Source: UMGS1279 sp045536815 (GTDB lineage Bacteria; Bacillota; Clostridia; Oscillospirales; Acutalibacteraceae). From it: 64,000 nt of DNA. The DNA lies in assembly GCA_045536815.1 (NCBI GenBank), contig JAZSOH010000029.1, positions 1-64,000 of the forward strand, in the 5' to 3' direction. Below the pieces are notes generated by a model, which did not search any database, was not told where the DNA came from, and was given only the letters and a program-made list of their open reading frames with translations. The stretch's first letter is position 1. Every line of letters begins with the position of its first letter. Shown here piece by piece: positions 31,242 through 41,078 of the stretch. A program made the position numbers and the translations under genes.

Positions 31242-33152
31242 ATGCCTGATATTAAAGTTCTTCCAAAGGAAATTGCTGAGCTTATTGCGGCCGGTGAGGT
31301 TGTAGAACGACCCGCTTCGGTTATAAAAGAACTTGTTGAAAACTCGGTTGACGCAGGTGCAACTAAGGTTACTGTCGAAATTTCAAATGGCGGTATAACC
31401 TATATGCGTGTTTCAGATAACGGCGTTGGTATGAGCAAAAATCAAGTTAAAACCGCATTTTTACGCCACGCTACAAGTAAAATTAAAACCGCCTCAGACC
31501 TTGACGCAATTTTAACTTTAGGTTTTAGGGGAGAAGCGTTAGCTTCAATTTCCGCCGTGTCAAGAGTTGAGATTATGACCGCGACTGAAACCGATGAATT
31601 CGGCACTGCTTATAGTGTTTGCGGTGGTGAAGAGGGCGAAATTTCTGAGGTTGGTTGCCCAAAGGGAACAACAATTATTGTTAGGGATTTGTTTTATAAT
31701 GTCCCTGCAAGAATGAAGTTTCTTAAAAAAGATGTTAGCGAGGCAAATACAGTTGCAGCTGTTATGGACAGAATGGCACTCTCTCACCCTGAGGTTTCAT
31801 TTAAACTTATTCGTGATGGAAAAACCGTCTTACAAACTTCGGGCGACGGTAAGCTAAAATCGGCTATTTATTCGGTTTTAGGCAGAGATTTTTCTTCCTC
31901 GTTAATTCCTGTAGAATATAGCGAAGGCGCTCTTTCGCTTTCGGGCTTTGTTTGTACACCCGCAAGGTGTAGGCCAAACCGTAATGGTCAGTTTTTCTTT
32001 TTGAATGGACGTTTTATAAAATCAGGCACCATTTCTGCCGCTTTAGACCAAGCCTATAAAAATTCAAGTATGGTTGGTAAGTTCCCTGCTGCAGTTATAA
32101 ATTTAACTGTTCCCGCAGGTACGGTTGATGTTAACGTTCATCCAACAAAAACTGAGGTACGTTTTTCGGAAGAAAGAAAAATTTTTGATATTGTTTATAG
32201 AGGAAGCCTTGCAGCAATAACTATGGGCGATAGGCGACCCGAAATGAAAATTCCTGAGAAAAAACCTTTTAATTTCTTTTCTAATGATGAAAAATTTGTT
32301 CAGGTAAAACAAAATATTTTTGGTGATGATAATACCATTTCCAAAAAGTTAGAAGAAAAAAGGGTAGAGGCTGTAACTTATATTTCAGGGTTCGACGAAC
32401 CTAAAGAAACCTTCAGGCCCCCTTTGAAATCAAGCGACATTTCGGTTTTTGATAAAGGCTTTGAAAGCATTGTTTCTATACCTGTAGAAAATGAAAATAC
32501 AAAAACTGCCGTTTTAGAGGAAACTAAAATTAAGGTTCAGGAAACTAGGCCTCAGAATTTGCCTATAGACAGTGGTACTGTCGATTTATCTAAGCTCACC
32601 CTTATAGGTGAAGCCTTTTCTACCTATATTTTGGTTTCGCTTGATGATACGCTTTACTATATAGATAAGCATGCGGCACATGAGAGAATAAACTTTGAAA
32701 AGCTAAAGTCAGGTCTTGAAATTCAAAGTCAGGTTTTGTTGTCGCCGCTTAGCGTTTCACTTTTAAGGGAAGAATATGATGCAGTAATTTCCAATCTTGA
32801 TGTTTTGGAAAAATGCGGCTTTTTGGCGGAGGATTTTGGCGAAGGAACTGTTTTGGTAAGGGCGGTACCATCTATTTTAGATAATGTTGATATTCCGTCT
32901 CTTATTCGAGAAATTGCCGACAATCTTTCAACTAAAGGCATTGCTGTTAGTGATAGAATAGATGATATTTTACACAGTATTGCTTGTAAATCTGCAATAA
33001 AAGCCGGGTATAGTACTACAAAAGAAGAGCAAATTAAACTTGCCGAAAAGGTTTTAAGCAATAAAAATCTTATGTACTGTCCCCATGGCAGACCAATTGC
33101 ACTAAAGATTAAAAAATCACAGATTGAAAAGCAGTTTGGGAGGATAATTTAA
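31242..33152 (+). CDS. mutL: DNA mismatch repair protein MutL
   Basis: A 636-residue GHKL ATPase. The N-terminal domain has ELVENSVDAGA, DNGVGM and GFRGEALASI. The C-terminal domain has DKHAAHERINFE and CPHGRP, the endonuclease/zinc-site region; K replaces Q of the usual DQHA form, which is frequent in Clostridia. MutL couples MutS to strand nicking or removal. The ATG at 31242 has a very G-rich ribosome-binding site (AGGGGGGG). Confidence 0.96.
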   Translation: MPDIKVLPKEIAELIAAGEVVERPASVIKELVENSVDAGATKVTVEISNGGITYMRVSDNGVGMSKNQVKTAFLRHATSKIKTASDLDAILTLGFRGEALASISAVSRVEIMTATETDEFGTAYSVCGGEEGEISEVGCPKGTTIIVRDLFYNVPARMKFLKKDVSEANTVAAVMDRMALSHPEVSFKLIRDGKTVLQTSGDGKLKSAIYSVLGRDFSSSLIPVEYSEGALSLSGFVCTPARCRPNRNGQFFFLNGRFIKSGTISAALDQAYKNSSMVGKFPAAVINLTVPAGTVDVNVHPTKTEVRFSEERKIFDIVYRGSLAAITMGDRRPEMKIPEKKPFNFFSNDEKFVQVKQNIFGDDNTISKKLEEKRVEAVTYISGFDEPKETFRPPLKSSDISVFDKGFESIVSIPVENENTKTAVLEETKIKVQETRPQNLPIDSGTVDLSKLTLIGEAFSTYILVSLDDTLYYIDKHAAHERINFEKLKSGLEIQSQVLLSPLSVSLLREEYDAVISNLDVLEKCGFLAEDFGEGTVLVRAVPSILDNVDIPSLIREIADNLSTKGIAVSDRIDDILHSIACKSAIKAGYSTTKEEQIKLAEKVLSNKNLMYCPHGRPIALKIKKSQIEKQFGRII

Positions 33153-33160
33153 AGGTGAAG

Positions 33161-34090
33161 ATGGCTTTAAATAATCCGGTTATTTACGTTGTGGGACCAA
33201 CCGCTTCGGGAAAAACGGCGCTTTCTATAGAAATTGCCAAACATTTTGGCGGTCAAATTATTTGTGGCGATTCTATGCAAATTTATAAAAATATGCCTAT
33301 AGCGACCGCCGCCCCTACTAAAGAAGAAAAGTGTGGCATACGTCATAGACTTTTTGAGTTTTTAGACCCTAGCGAAAAATTTTCAGTTTCCGATTTTGTT
33401 TTACTTGCCAAAAAAGAAATTAGCGAAGTTAGAAAAGAAGGTGCACTTCCTATTGTTGTTGGTGGCACAGGTCTTTATATAACTTCTTTGGCGGAAAATA
33501 TTGATTTTGGCGACGAAGAAAATGATGGTAGTATAAGAAAGTCATTAGAGCAACGCGCCGAAAAAGAGGGGTTAGAGGCACTTTATAACGAGCTTTGCCA
33601 AATAGATAGTGAAACTGCCAAAAAGGTTTCTAAAAACGATGCAAAGCGAATTATACGCGCTTTAGAGGTTTATATTTTAAGTGGCGAAAACATCACCGAG
33701 AGAAATAAAAAATCTCGCGAACAAGGTATTATTTATGATAATATTTATATCGGCGTAAACTATCTAAATAGACAAACTTTATATGATAGAATCAATAAAC
33801 GCGTTGATATTATGCTTGAAAACGGAATTTTGGAAGAGGCAAAAAAATGCTATAATAAAGGCAATAAGACCTCTGCACAGGCTATAGGCCATAAAGAACT
33901 AATTCCGTTTTTAAATGGCGAAACTTCGCTTATAGAGGCTACAGAGCATCTAAAAATGCAAACCAGAAGATATGCTAAAAGGCAAATAACTTGGTTTTCA
34001 AAAAATGAAGATATAAATTGGGTGTATATGGACGATGGCTCAGACCAAGTTCAAAAAGCAATAGATATTATAAATAGCAAATTATTTTAA
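33161..34090 (+). CDS. miaA: tRNA dimethylallyltransferase MiaA
   Basis: A 309-residue enzyme that transfers dimethylallyl to A37 of tRNAs reading UNN codons. It has the P-loop GPTASGKTALS, the DSMQIYKNMPIATA segment and GGTGLYITSL. Starts at ATG 33161 (AAAGGTGA upstream) or GTG 33155 cannot be separated firmly. With miaB in the same block, both steps of ms2i6A formation are encoded here. Confidence 0.95.
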   Translation: MALNNPVIYVVGPTASGKTALSIEIAKHFGGQIICGDSMQIYKNMPIATAAPTKEEKCGIRHRLFEFLDPSEKFSVSDFVLLAKKEISEVRKEGALPIVVGGTGLYITSLAENIDFGDEENDGSIRKSLEQRAEKEGLEALYNELCQIDSETAKKVSKNDAKRIIRALEVYILSGENITERNKKSREQGIIYDNIYIGVNYLNRQTLYDRINKRVDIMLENGILEEAKKCYNKGNKTSAQAIGHKELIPFLNGETSLIEATEHLKMQTRRYAKRQITWFSKNEDINWVYMDDGSDQVQKAIDIINSKLF

Positions 34091-34105
34091 ATTGGAGGTG
34101 ACGGT

Positions 34106-35311
34106 ATGAATGGCGGAAAGTTTATAAAGATTATTATCACGGTTATTTTAGTTTCTTTTTTGGGATATCAAATATATTCGGTAGCTTTTAAGCCGATAAC
34201 TACCGCCACAGCTACAAGTTATGAAGCAATAAACGGTGTTGATATTGATGGATATTTTGTTCGTCAAGAGCAATTAATCGATTATGAAGCTACCGGTAAT
34301 GAGAGATATGTTGTTGCCGATGGTGAAAAGGTTTCGAAAAATGGTGTAATTGCGGAAATATATTCTAACCCTGCGGCTGCGTCGACTAAGGTTAGAATAG
34401 ATGAACTTAATAAACAAATAAACACTTTGGAAATGATGAACTCTTCAAGCGACCCATCTTCAGTTGACCTTGATACCCTTAATAATAAAACACAGTCGGT
34501 TTATCTTGATTTTATAACTGACAAGCAAAACGGCAATTTTCTTGACAGCGACGAGTTTGCAAGTCAGTTACTTCTTCAACTTAATAAAAAACAAATTTTG
34601 ACGGGGCAAGTTACCGGGTTTGATAATCTAATCCTTTCCCTAAAAAACGAGGTAGCAAGTCTTTCTTCGGGAATTACCGCGCCGAGCAAAGTATTAAAAT
34701 CAAACGCCTCCGGATTTTTTGTTGGTGGGGTTGATGGCCTTGAAGACGTACTAAAGATTTCAGAAATAGAAAATATGGATATTACTATTTTCGACCAAAT
34801 TAAAGATGTTGAGCAGGGTAGTGGCTTCGGTAAAATTGTTACCAGCTATGATTGGTATATTATTGCAAAAATGACAGGCGATGATTACCTTAAATTCAAC
34901 GTTTCTGATACCGTCACATTGAAAACTACAATAGAGGGCTCTAAGGAGCTTGTTGCAAAGGTAGAAAAAATCAAGGTTTCTGATAACAAAAATGAGGCTC
35001 TGGTTGTATTTTCATGTAATACTATGAACGGCGAATTGGCCACAACAAGATATTCTAAAATGACTGTTATTACAGAAAAACATACAGGCATTAGAATTTC
35101 CAACAAGGCTATACGAGTTGTTGATGGTAAAACAGGTGTTTATATTGTTCAGGGCTCTATAGTAAAATTTAAGCCTGTTGAGATTATTTATACAACCGAC
35201 ACCTTTTCGGTTTGTAAGGTTGATGAAACTAATTCTACTTCAAGCCTTAGGCTATATGACGAGGTAATTGAGAAAGGTAAAAACCTATATGACGGAAAAT
35301 ATATTGACTAA
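34106..35311 (+). CDS. HlyD-like membrane-anchored protein in the division cluster
   Basis: A 401-residue protein with one N-terminal membrane helix (about 5-27) and a large outer part with a lipoyl/HlyD-like half (GYFVRQEQ, VVADGEKVSKNGVIAEIYSN), a central helical segment (DELNKQINTLEMMNSS), and a C-terminal barrel (GIRISNKAIRVVDGKTGVYIVQG). It resembles adaptor subunits of efflux pumps, but no ABC or RND partner is nearby. It lies directly ahead of yggS-sepF-ylmH-divIVA, a position conserved in many Clostridia. Role unknown. Confidence 0.75.
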   Translation: MNGGKFIKIIITVILVSFLGYQIYSVAFKPITTATATSYEAINGVDIDGYFVRQEQLIDYEATGNERYVVADGEKVSKNGVIAEIYSNPAAASTKVRIDELNKQINTLEMMNSSSDPSSVDLDTLNNKTQSVYLDFITDKQNGNFLDSDEFASQLLLQLNKKQILTGQVTGFDNLILSLKNEVASLSSGITAPSKVLKSNASGFFVGGVDGLEDVLKISEIENMDITIFDQIKDVEQGSGFGKIVTSYDWYIIAKMTGDDYLKFNVSDTVTLKTTIEGSKELVAKVEKIKVSDNKNEALVVFSCNTMNGELATTRYSKMTVITEKHTGIRISNKAIRVVDGKTGVYIVQGSIVKFKPVEIIYTTDTFSVCKVDETNSTSSLRLYDEVIEKGKNLYDGKYID

Positions 35312-36032
35312 CGAACTTTCTGCCGAGCAAAGAAAGAAGATTTTTTCAGAAAACTATAAAGATATTTTAGAGAGAATTGATATAGCCGCCAAAAAAAGCG
35401 GAAGAAAAATATCCGATATAAAGCTTCTTGCTGCAACAAAAACTATTGATATTGATGTTATAAATTTTGCTATTGAAAGCGGGATTACTTTAATCGGCGA
35501 AAACAGGGTGCAGGAGTTTTTATCTAAGGAAACGTTATTAAATGATAAGGCCGAAAGACACTTTATTGGTCATTTACAATCTAATAAGGCTAAAGATATC
35601 GTTGGAAAGGTTTCTTTAATTCATTCGGTGCATTCTATAAAGCTTGCGAAGGTTATAAGTGATTTAAGCGAGAAAAAGGGAATCGTAACCGATATTTTGC
35701 TCGAGGTTAATATCGGCAACGAAGAGTCAAAAAGCGGATTTTCAAAAACTGAGGTTTTAGAAAAAATAGAGGAAATTTCCAAATTTAAGGGCATTTTTAT
35801 TAAAGGTCTTATGGCAATACCGCCGATTTGTGAAAAAAATGAAGAAAATCGTCAATATTTTAAAGAAATGTATCATCTATTTCTTGAAATTAGGGACAAA
35901 AAATTATATAATAGTAGTATGGATATTCTATCAATTGGAATGTCTGATGATTTTGATGTAGCAATTGAAGAGGGTGCTAATTTAGTTAGAATTGGAACCG
36001 CATTATTTGGTAAAAGAAATTATAATATTTAG
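35289..36032 (+). CDS. ylmE: YggS/YlmE-family PLP homeostasis protein
   Basis: A 247-residue alanine-racemase-fold protein that carries PLP but has no racemase partner domain. The PLP lysine is in LLAATKTID; GENRVQEFLSK, HFIGHLQSNKAK and SIGMSDDFDVAIEEGANLVR are family landmarks. It controls PLP and amino-acid balance and in Firmicutes belongs to the division-linked ylm cluster. The ATG at 35289 overlaps the previous gene by 23 bases. Confidence 0.93.
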   Translation: MTENILTNELSAEQRKKIFSENYKDILERIDIAAKKSGRKISDIKLLAATKTIDIDVINFAIESGITLIGENRVQEFLSKETLLNDKAERHFIGHLQSNKAKDIVGKVSLIHSVHSIKLAKVISDLSEKKGIVTDILLEVNIGNEESKSGFSKTEVLEKIEEISKFKGIFIKGLMAIPPICEKNEENRQYFKEMYHLFLEIRDKKLYNSSMDILSIGMSDDFDVAIEEGANLVRIGTALFGKRNYNI

Positions 36033-36044
36033 GGAGATGAAATT

Positions 36045-36518
36045 ATGGCAATTAACGACTTTTTTAAGAAAATGGTAAATTTTCCTGCAGATGATGATTA
36101 TGAGGAAGAATATGAGGAAGAAAACTTTTTCGACGACGAAGATGATTTTGAAGAGCCTAAGCAAAAATCTACCGCAAAATCTAAAAAGTCTGATTTTGGG
36201 GGCTTTTTCTCTAGAACAGTTTCGGGCAAAAAGGGTGATGATGATTCTCAAATTCAGGTTGTTCTTGTAAGGCCAAAAATTTTTGAAGAAGACACAACCG
36301 CTATTGCCGAACATCTTTGCTCTAATAAAACAGTTGTTTTAAACCTTGAACTAGCTGATAGAGAAAATTCCAGAAGAATTATTGACTTTCTTATGGGTAC
36401 CGCTTATGCAGTTCGCGGAAACATTAAGCAGGTTGCTAATAGCACATATATCATTACACCTGATAACGTAGATGTTTTAGGCGAACTTTTGGGCGGAGAT
36501 TTCAGCGATAATTTTTAA
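36045..36518 (+). CDS. sepF: Cell division protein SepF
   Basis: A 157-residue protein. The N-terminal ends FFKKMVNFP as in SepF amphipathic helices, an acidic linker (DDDYEEEYEEE) follows, and the C-terminal core has VVLNLELADRENSRRIIDFLMGTAYAVRG-like residues. SepF anchors and bundles FtsZ at the septum. It sits between ylmE and ylmH as in B. subtilis. Confidence 0.94.
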   Translation: MAINDFFKKMVNFPADDDYEEEYEEENFFDDEDDFEEPKQKSTAKSKKSDFGGFFSRTVSGKKGDDDSQIQVVLVRPKIFEEDTTAIAEHLCSNKTVVLNLELADRENSRRIIDFLMGTAYAVRGNIKQVANSTYIITPDNVDVLGELLGGDFSDNF

Positions 36519-37268
36519 GTGGAAGAACAAGTTAAGCTTTTAATATCCAAAGCTCTTGACGCTGTAAGGATTTCTAAAACTAAAAATGTTCCAAAATTTG
36601 TTGGTTTTTTAAGTCCGGGTGAAGCGTCGGCAATTTTGTCGGCTACAGCGAAGGAAATTGGCACCGTTTTTTATGGTGGCTATGATAATGCCGAAAGAAG
36701 AGTTTTTGGTGTTTTGCCTGATTATTTAGAGGGAAGCTTAGACGCTTTTCCAATTAAAGCCATTAAAATCGAATTTAATAAAAAGTTTAATCTCACGCAT
36801 AGAGATATTTTAGGCTCATTTATGTCTTGCGGTGTATCGCGCAGTGCGGTTGGTGACATACTTATTTTTGAAGGCTACGCCTTTGTTTTTGTTTTGGAAG
36901 AGATTGCAGATTATTTTGTAAATCAAATTGATAAAATAAAAAATGTTGGTGTTAAGCTTTCTAAAGCTGAAAATTTAGGCCTGGAAATCTCTAAAAATGA
37001 GAAGTTTTGCGAATTTAAGTTTACTGTTTCGTCGACAAGGCTTGACGCTATTATAAGTGGTCTTACAGGTCAAAGCAGAACTGCGTCAGAAAAACTTGTC
37101 TTAGATGGTCTTGTTTTTGTAAATTCGTTTTTGGTTTCAAAGGTTACTAAAAAGGTTTTAAACGGCGATATAATCACAGTTAGAGGCTTTGGTAAGTTTA
37201 TAGTAAACATAGATGGTTCTTTATCAAAAAAAGGTCGAGAGATAATTTCGGCTAAAAAATATATTTAA
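36519..37268 (+). CDS. ylmH: YlmH-like S4-domain RNA-binding protein
   Basis: A 249-residue protein with an N-terminal domain and a C-terminal S4 RNA-binding domain (STRLDAIISGLTGQSR then VNSFLVSKVTKKVLNGD). YlmH family proteins bind 50S and have been linked to rescue of stalled complexes and to division. It starts at GTG 36519, directly after the sepF stop, with GGAG further upstream. Start certainty is modest. Confidence 0.88.
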   Translation: MEEQVKLLISKALDAVRISKTKNVPKFVGFLSPGEASAILSATAKEIGTVFYGGYDNAERRVFGVLPDYLEGSLDAFPIKAIKIEFNKKFNLTHRDILGSFMSCGVSRSAVGDILIFEGYAFVFVLEEIADYFVNQIDKIKNVGVKLSKAENLGLEISKNEKFCEFKFTVSSTRLDAIISGLTGQSRTASEKLVLDGLVFVNSFLVSKVTKKVLNGDIITVRGFGKFIVNIDGSLSKKGREIISAKKYI

Positions 37269-37281
37269 GGTGGGAATTTTT

Positions 37282-38172
37282 ATGCATACTGGTGAGTACA
37301 TAAGAACAGTAAGGTTTGATAAGGCAGTAAGAGGTTACAATAAAGAAGACGTTGATACATTTTTAGACGAAATCGCCGATGATGTTGACTCTCTTATTGA
37401 GCAAAACCGCGCTCTTAGTAAAAGACTTGCAGAGGCACTAAAAACCTCAGACGGTATAACACCTACACCTGTTCCTGTTGTTGATAATTCGGGTAGTGTT
37501 GAACAGGTTCAATCAATTTTGGTTAGCGCACAGCGTTTTTCTGACCAAATTGTTAATGAAGCTAATCAAAAGGCTGCAGAAATTCTTGATTCAGCTAATT
37601 TAAAAGCTAGAGAAATTGACGAAAAAGTCGCCACAGTTTTAGAGGCTTTTGAAAAAGAAATCGCTGAAAGAAAGGCCGCCGCAGATGAAGAGGTGGGCAG
37701 AATTTTAACAAGTGCCGCACAAAAATCTGAAGGTCTTATTAACGCCGCTCACGATAGCGTAGCTAGGCAACAGCTTTTATTTGATAAGCTTAAGCTTGAA
37801 ACTACTGAGTTTAAAAAGCAGTTGTTTGAAAACCATAAGCAACAACTTGAGCTTTTGCAAAAATTCCCCGATTCTGTCACTTTTGACCCCGAAGCTGCTG
37901 CAAAAGCGGTTGAGTTTGTTGTTGACAGTCAGCCCGATTTTGCATCATTTATTCCTACCTTTGCAAAAGAATCGGCCGACGAAGAGCAGAAGGCTTCAGA
38001 AACAACAGTTGAGGAAGCTGCTAATGATATAGAAGAGACTTCAAACTTCGAAGTGTTTGAACAGGTAGAAACCACTTCGGCACAAGAGGAAACTTTTGAA
38101 GAGGAAACAGCTGACGAAGAAGTGGAAGAAACTCAAATTACATTTGAGGATTTAACAACAGATAACATATAA
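37282..38172 (+). CDS. divIVA: DivIVA-family division/coiled-coil protein
   Basis: A 296-residue protein with the DivIVA N-terminal membrane-binding domain (FDKAVRGYNKEDVDTFLDEI), a long central coiled coil (about 35-215) and an acidic, low-complexity C-terminus. DivIVA marks negatively curved membrane and organises septum and pole. ATG 37282 follows AAGGTGGG. Its tail contains many Glu and Thr residues with no known function. Confidence 0.92.
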   Translation: MHTGEYIRTVRFDKAVRGYNKEDVDTFLDEIADDVDSLIEQNRALSKRLAEALKTSDGITPTPVPVVDNSGSVEQVQSILVSAQRFSDQIVNEANQKAAEILDSANLKAREIDEKVATVLEAFEKEIAERKAAADEEVGRILTSAAQKSEGLINAAHDSVARQQLLFDKLKLETTEFKKQLFENHKQQLELLQKFPDSVTFDPEAAAKAVEFVVDSQPDFASFIPTFAKESADEEQKASETTVEEAANDIEETSNFEVFEQVETTSAQEETFEEETADEEVEETQITFEDLTTDNI

Positions 38173-38178
38173 TTTTAT

Positions 38179-38203
38179 TCCGACCGAAAAATTTTCGGTC
38201 GGA
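38179..38203 (+). terminator. Weak terminator-like hairpin after divIVA
   Basis: TCCGACCGAAAA and TTTTCGGTCGGA pair for up to 12 bases, but only ATAATTT follows instead of a T-run. It may slow transcription or stabilise the 3' end rather than stop transcription; ileS begins 50 bases later. Confidence 0.45.
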
Positions 38204-38252
38204 TAATTTGCGAAATAAAGAATTTACAATCGTTAATGAAAGGGATATTTCA

Positions 38253-41033
38253 ATGGAACAGCAAGATTATAACAAAACACTAAATCTGCCTCAAACAGAG
38301 TTTCCGATGCGCGCAGGTCTTCCAACCCGCGAGCCTGAAGCTCTCAAAACCTGGCAAGAGAAAAATCTTTATCACAGCCTGATGAAGCATAATGAGGGGA
38401 AACCCTTATATGTTATTCACGATGGCCCTCCATACGCCAACGGAATAATTCATTTAGGAACAGCATTAAATAAAAGCCTTAAAGATTTTATTCTTAGATA
38501 TAAAAATATGTCGGGCTTTAAAGCGCCTTATGTTCCCGGTTATGATACTCACGGCCTTCCTACTGAGCTTAAAGCAAGAAAAAAAGCGGGTATGGAATCT
38601 AGCGAACAAATTTCTTCAAGTGAGCTTAGAAAAATTTGTAAAGATTTCGCTTTAGGCTTTGTTGAAAGTCAAAGAAACCAGTTTGAAAGACTTGGCGTTT
38701 TGGGCGAATGGGAAAATCCTTACCTTACCCTAAGTAACGACTATGTTGCAAAACAGGTTGAAGTTTTTGGCGCTATGGCAAATAAGGGATATATTTATAA
38801 GGGACTTAAACCTGTTTATTGGTGCCCTGAATGTCAAACAGCGCTTGCTGAGGCTGAAATTGAATATGCAGACGACCCTTGTCATTCGATTTACGTTAAA
38901 TTCGAGGTTAAAGAAGATTTTGGTAAACTAAAAGCTCTTGGCGCAGACCTTTCTAAAACCTTCTTCGTTATTTGGACTACTACTACCTGGACACTTCCCG
39001 GTAACCTTGCAATTTGCGTAGGACCTGAATATGAATATAGCATTGTAGCTGCAAATGGCGAAAATTATGTAATTGCAACCGAGCTTATCGCTTCAACTAT
39101 GAATGCTGCTTCGGTTTCAGAATATGAAGTTATCGGTACAATTAAGGGTGGCGAGCTTGAAAGAATGGTTACGAAGCACCCCTTTATTGACCGCGATTCT
39201 TTGGTTATTGTTGGCGACCACGTTACTCTTGAAAGCGGTACGGGTTGTGTTCATACCGCGCCAGGTCACGGTGTTGAAGACTTTGAGGTTTGCCGCAATT
39301 ATCCCGAAATTCCTATTTTGGTTCCCGTTGACCATAAGGGTATTATGACAAGTGATGCAGGAGAGTTTGAAGGTCTTACTACCGATAAGGCTAATAAGGC
39401 GATTGCTATGAAGCTTGAAGAGGTTAATCGTCTTTTTGCCCTTCAAAAGATTGTTCACCAATATCCACACTGTTGGCGTTGTAAATCTCCTATTTTATTT
39501 AGAGCTACTGAACAGTGGTTCTGCTCTATTTCTGATTTTGCAGATAAGGCGGTTGAAGCAATTCGCTCTGTTGAGTGGATTCCTGCTTGGGGCGAAGATA
39601 GAATTGCAGGTATGGTTAAGGATAGAAGTGACTGGTGTATTTCCAGACAGCGTACCTGGGGTGTTCCAATTCCGATTTTCTATTGTAAGGAATGTGGTAA
39701 GGAGCTTATTTCACCTGAAACAATTAAGCATGTTGCTAATCTTTTCCGTGAGCATGGTGCAGATATTTGGTATGAAGCTGAGGCTAAAGATTTACTCCCC
39801 AATGGTGTAAAATGCAGTTGTGGACATACCGAATTTAAAAAAGAAACCGACATTATGGACGTTTGGTTTGATTCGGGCTCATCACATGCTGCTGTTTTAG
39901 ACGAAAGAGATTATCTAAAATATCCTGCAGACCTTTATTTAGAGGGTGCCGACCAATATCGTGGTTGGTTCCAATCCTCACTTCTTACTGCAGTTGCTAC
40001 AAAGGGCACAGCACCGTATAAAACCGTTGTTACTCACGGTTGGGTTGTTGACGGTGAAGGCAAAAAAATGTCTAAATCTATTGGCAACACAATTATTCCT
40101 GATGAGGTAGTTGAACAGTACGGCGCAGATATTCTTCGTCTTTGGGTTGCTTCTTCTGATTATCATGCAGATATTAGAGTTTCTAAAGAAATTTTGAAGC
40201 AAATGTCAGAGGTTTATAGAAAAATCCGTAATACTGCAAGGTTTATTCTTGGCTGTATCCCTGATTTTGACCCCAATACCAATATGGTAGAAGATAGTAA
40301 GCTCGCAGAGATTGATAAATATGCTCTAATGAGACTGGGTGAGGTTGTAAAAACCTGTATAAATGGTTATGAAAAGTTTGAATTCCATATCATTTTCCAT
40401 GCAATTCATAATTTCTGCGTAATTGATATGTCAAACTTCTACCTAGATGTTATTAAGGATAGACTTTATACAGAAAAAGCAGATAGTGAAACACGTCGTG
40501 CCGCTCAAACGACTATTTATCGCATTTTAGACACATTAACCCGTCTTATTGCTCCTATCTTGGCTTTCACTTCTGAAGAGATTTGGCAGTTTATGCCACA
40601 CCTTAACGAGCATAATACCGAAAGTGTATTGTTTAATGATATGCCGAGAGTAAGCGATGACGAAGATGCAAATCTTTTGGATAGATGGAATAAGATTCAT
40701 CTCGTTCGCGATGATGTTAAAAAGGCTCTTGAAGAGGCACGTGCAGCTAAGGTTATTGGCGCATCGCTTGATGCAGAAATTAGCGTTTTTGCAGAGGGTG
40801 AGATGTTTGAGTTCCTTTCAACAGTTCCAAACCTTGCAGAAATTTTCATTGCTTCTAAGGTTAATCTTATCAATGGAAGCGACGGCGAGTTTAAGGGTGA
40901 ACAGGACGTTTCTGTAACAGTTAAACGCGCTTCAGGTAATAAATGCGAACGTTGTTGGCAATATTCTGATACCGTTGGTTCTAATAGCGAGCATCCTACA
41001 ATTTGTGCTCGTTGCGCAGAGGTTTTAAAATAA
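38253..41033 (+). CDS. ileS: Isoleucyl-tRNA synthetase
   Basis: A 926-residue class I synthetase. HIGH motif region HLGTALNKSLKD, editing domain (TWTLPGNLAI), KMSKS at residues 605-609 (K605MSKS609), and a C-terminal zinc ribbon CERCWQ...CARC. ATG 38253 follows AAAGGGATATTTCA. The leader between divIVA and ileS is only 80 bases and has no T-box, unlike many Firmicutes ileS genes. Synteny with lspA and rluD is standard. Confidence 0.97.
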   Translation: MEQQDYNKTLNLPQTEFPMRAGLPTREPEALKTWQEKNLYHSLMKHNEGKPLYVIHDGPPYANGIIHLGTALNKSLKDFILRYKNMSGFKAPYVPGYDTHGLPTELKARKKAGMESSEQISSSELRKICKDFALGFVESQRNQFERLGVLGEWENPYLTLSNDYVAKQVEVFGAMANKGYIYKGLKPVYWCPECQTALAEAEIEYADDPCHSIYVKFEVKEDFGKLKALGADLSKTFFVIWTTTTWTLPGNLAICVGPEYEYSIVAANGENYVIATELIASTMNAASVSEYEVIGTIKGGELERMVTKHPFIDRDSLVIVGDHVTLESGTGCVHTAPGHGVEDFEVCRNYPEIPILVPVDHKGIMTSDAGEFEGLTTDKANKAIAMKLEEVNRLFALQKIVHQYPHCWRCKSPILFRATEQWFCSISDFADKAVEAIRSVEWIPAWGEDRIAGMVKDRSDWCISRQRTWGVPIPIFYCKECGKELISPETIKHVANLFREHGADIWYEAEAKDLLPNGVKCSCGHTEFKKETDIMDVWFDSGSSHAAVLDERDYLKYPADLYLEGADQYRGWFQSSLLTAVATKGTAPYKTVVTHGWVVDGEGKKMSKSIGNTIIPDEVVEQYGADILRLWVASSDYHADIRVSKEILKQMSEVYRKIRNTARFILGCIPDFDPNTNMVEDSKLAEIDKYALMRLGEVVKTCINGYEKFEFHIIFHAIHNFCVIDMSNFYLDVIKDRLYTEKADSETRRAAQTTIYRILDTLTRLIAPILAFTSEEIWQFMPHLNEHNTESVLFNDMPRVSDDEDANLLDRWNKIHLVRDDVKKALEEARAAKVIGASLDAEISVFAEGEMFEFLSTVPNLAEIFIASKVNLINGSDGEFKGEQDVSVTVKRASGNKCERCWQYSDTVGSNSEHPTICARCAEVLK

Positions 41034-41078
41034 TTTAGTGTTGGGGCTTTTGCCCCAATGCTTCATATGGAGGTCATA

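Noticed and set aside
32671..32706. MutL endonuclease motif DKHA instead of DQHA
   Set aside because: The Lys variant is common in clostridial MutL, and the CPHGRP motif is intact, so it is not a sign of loss.
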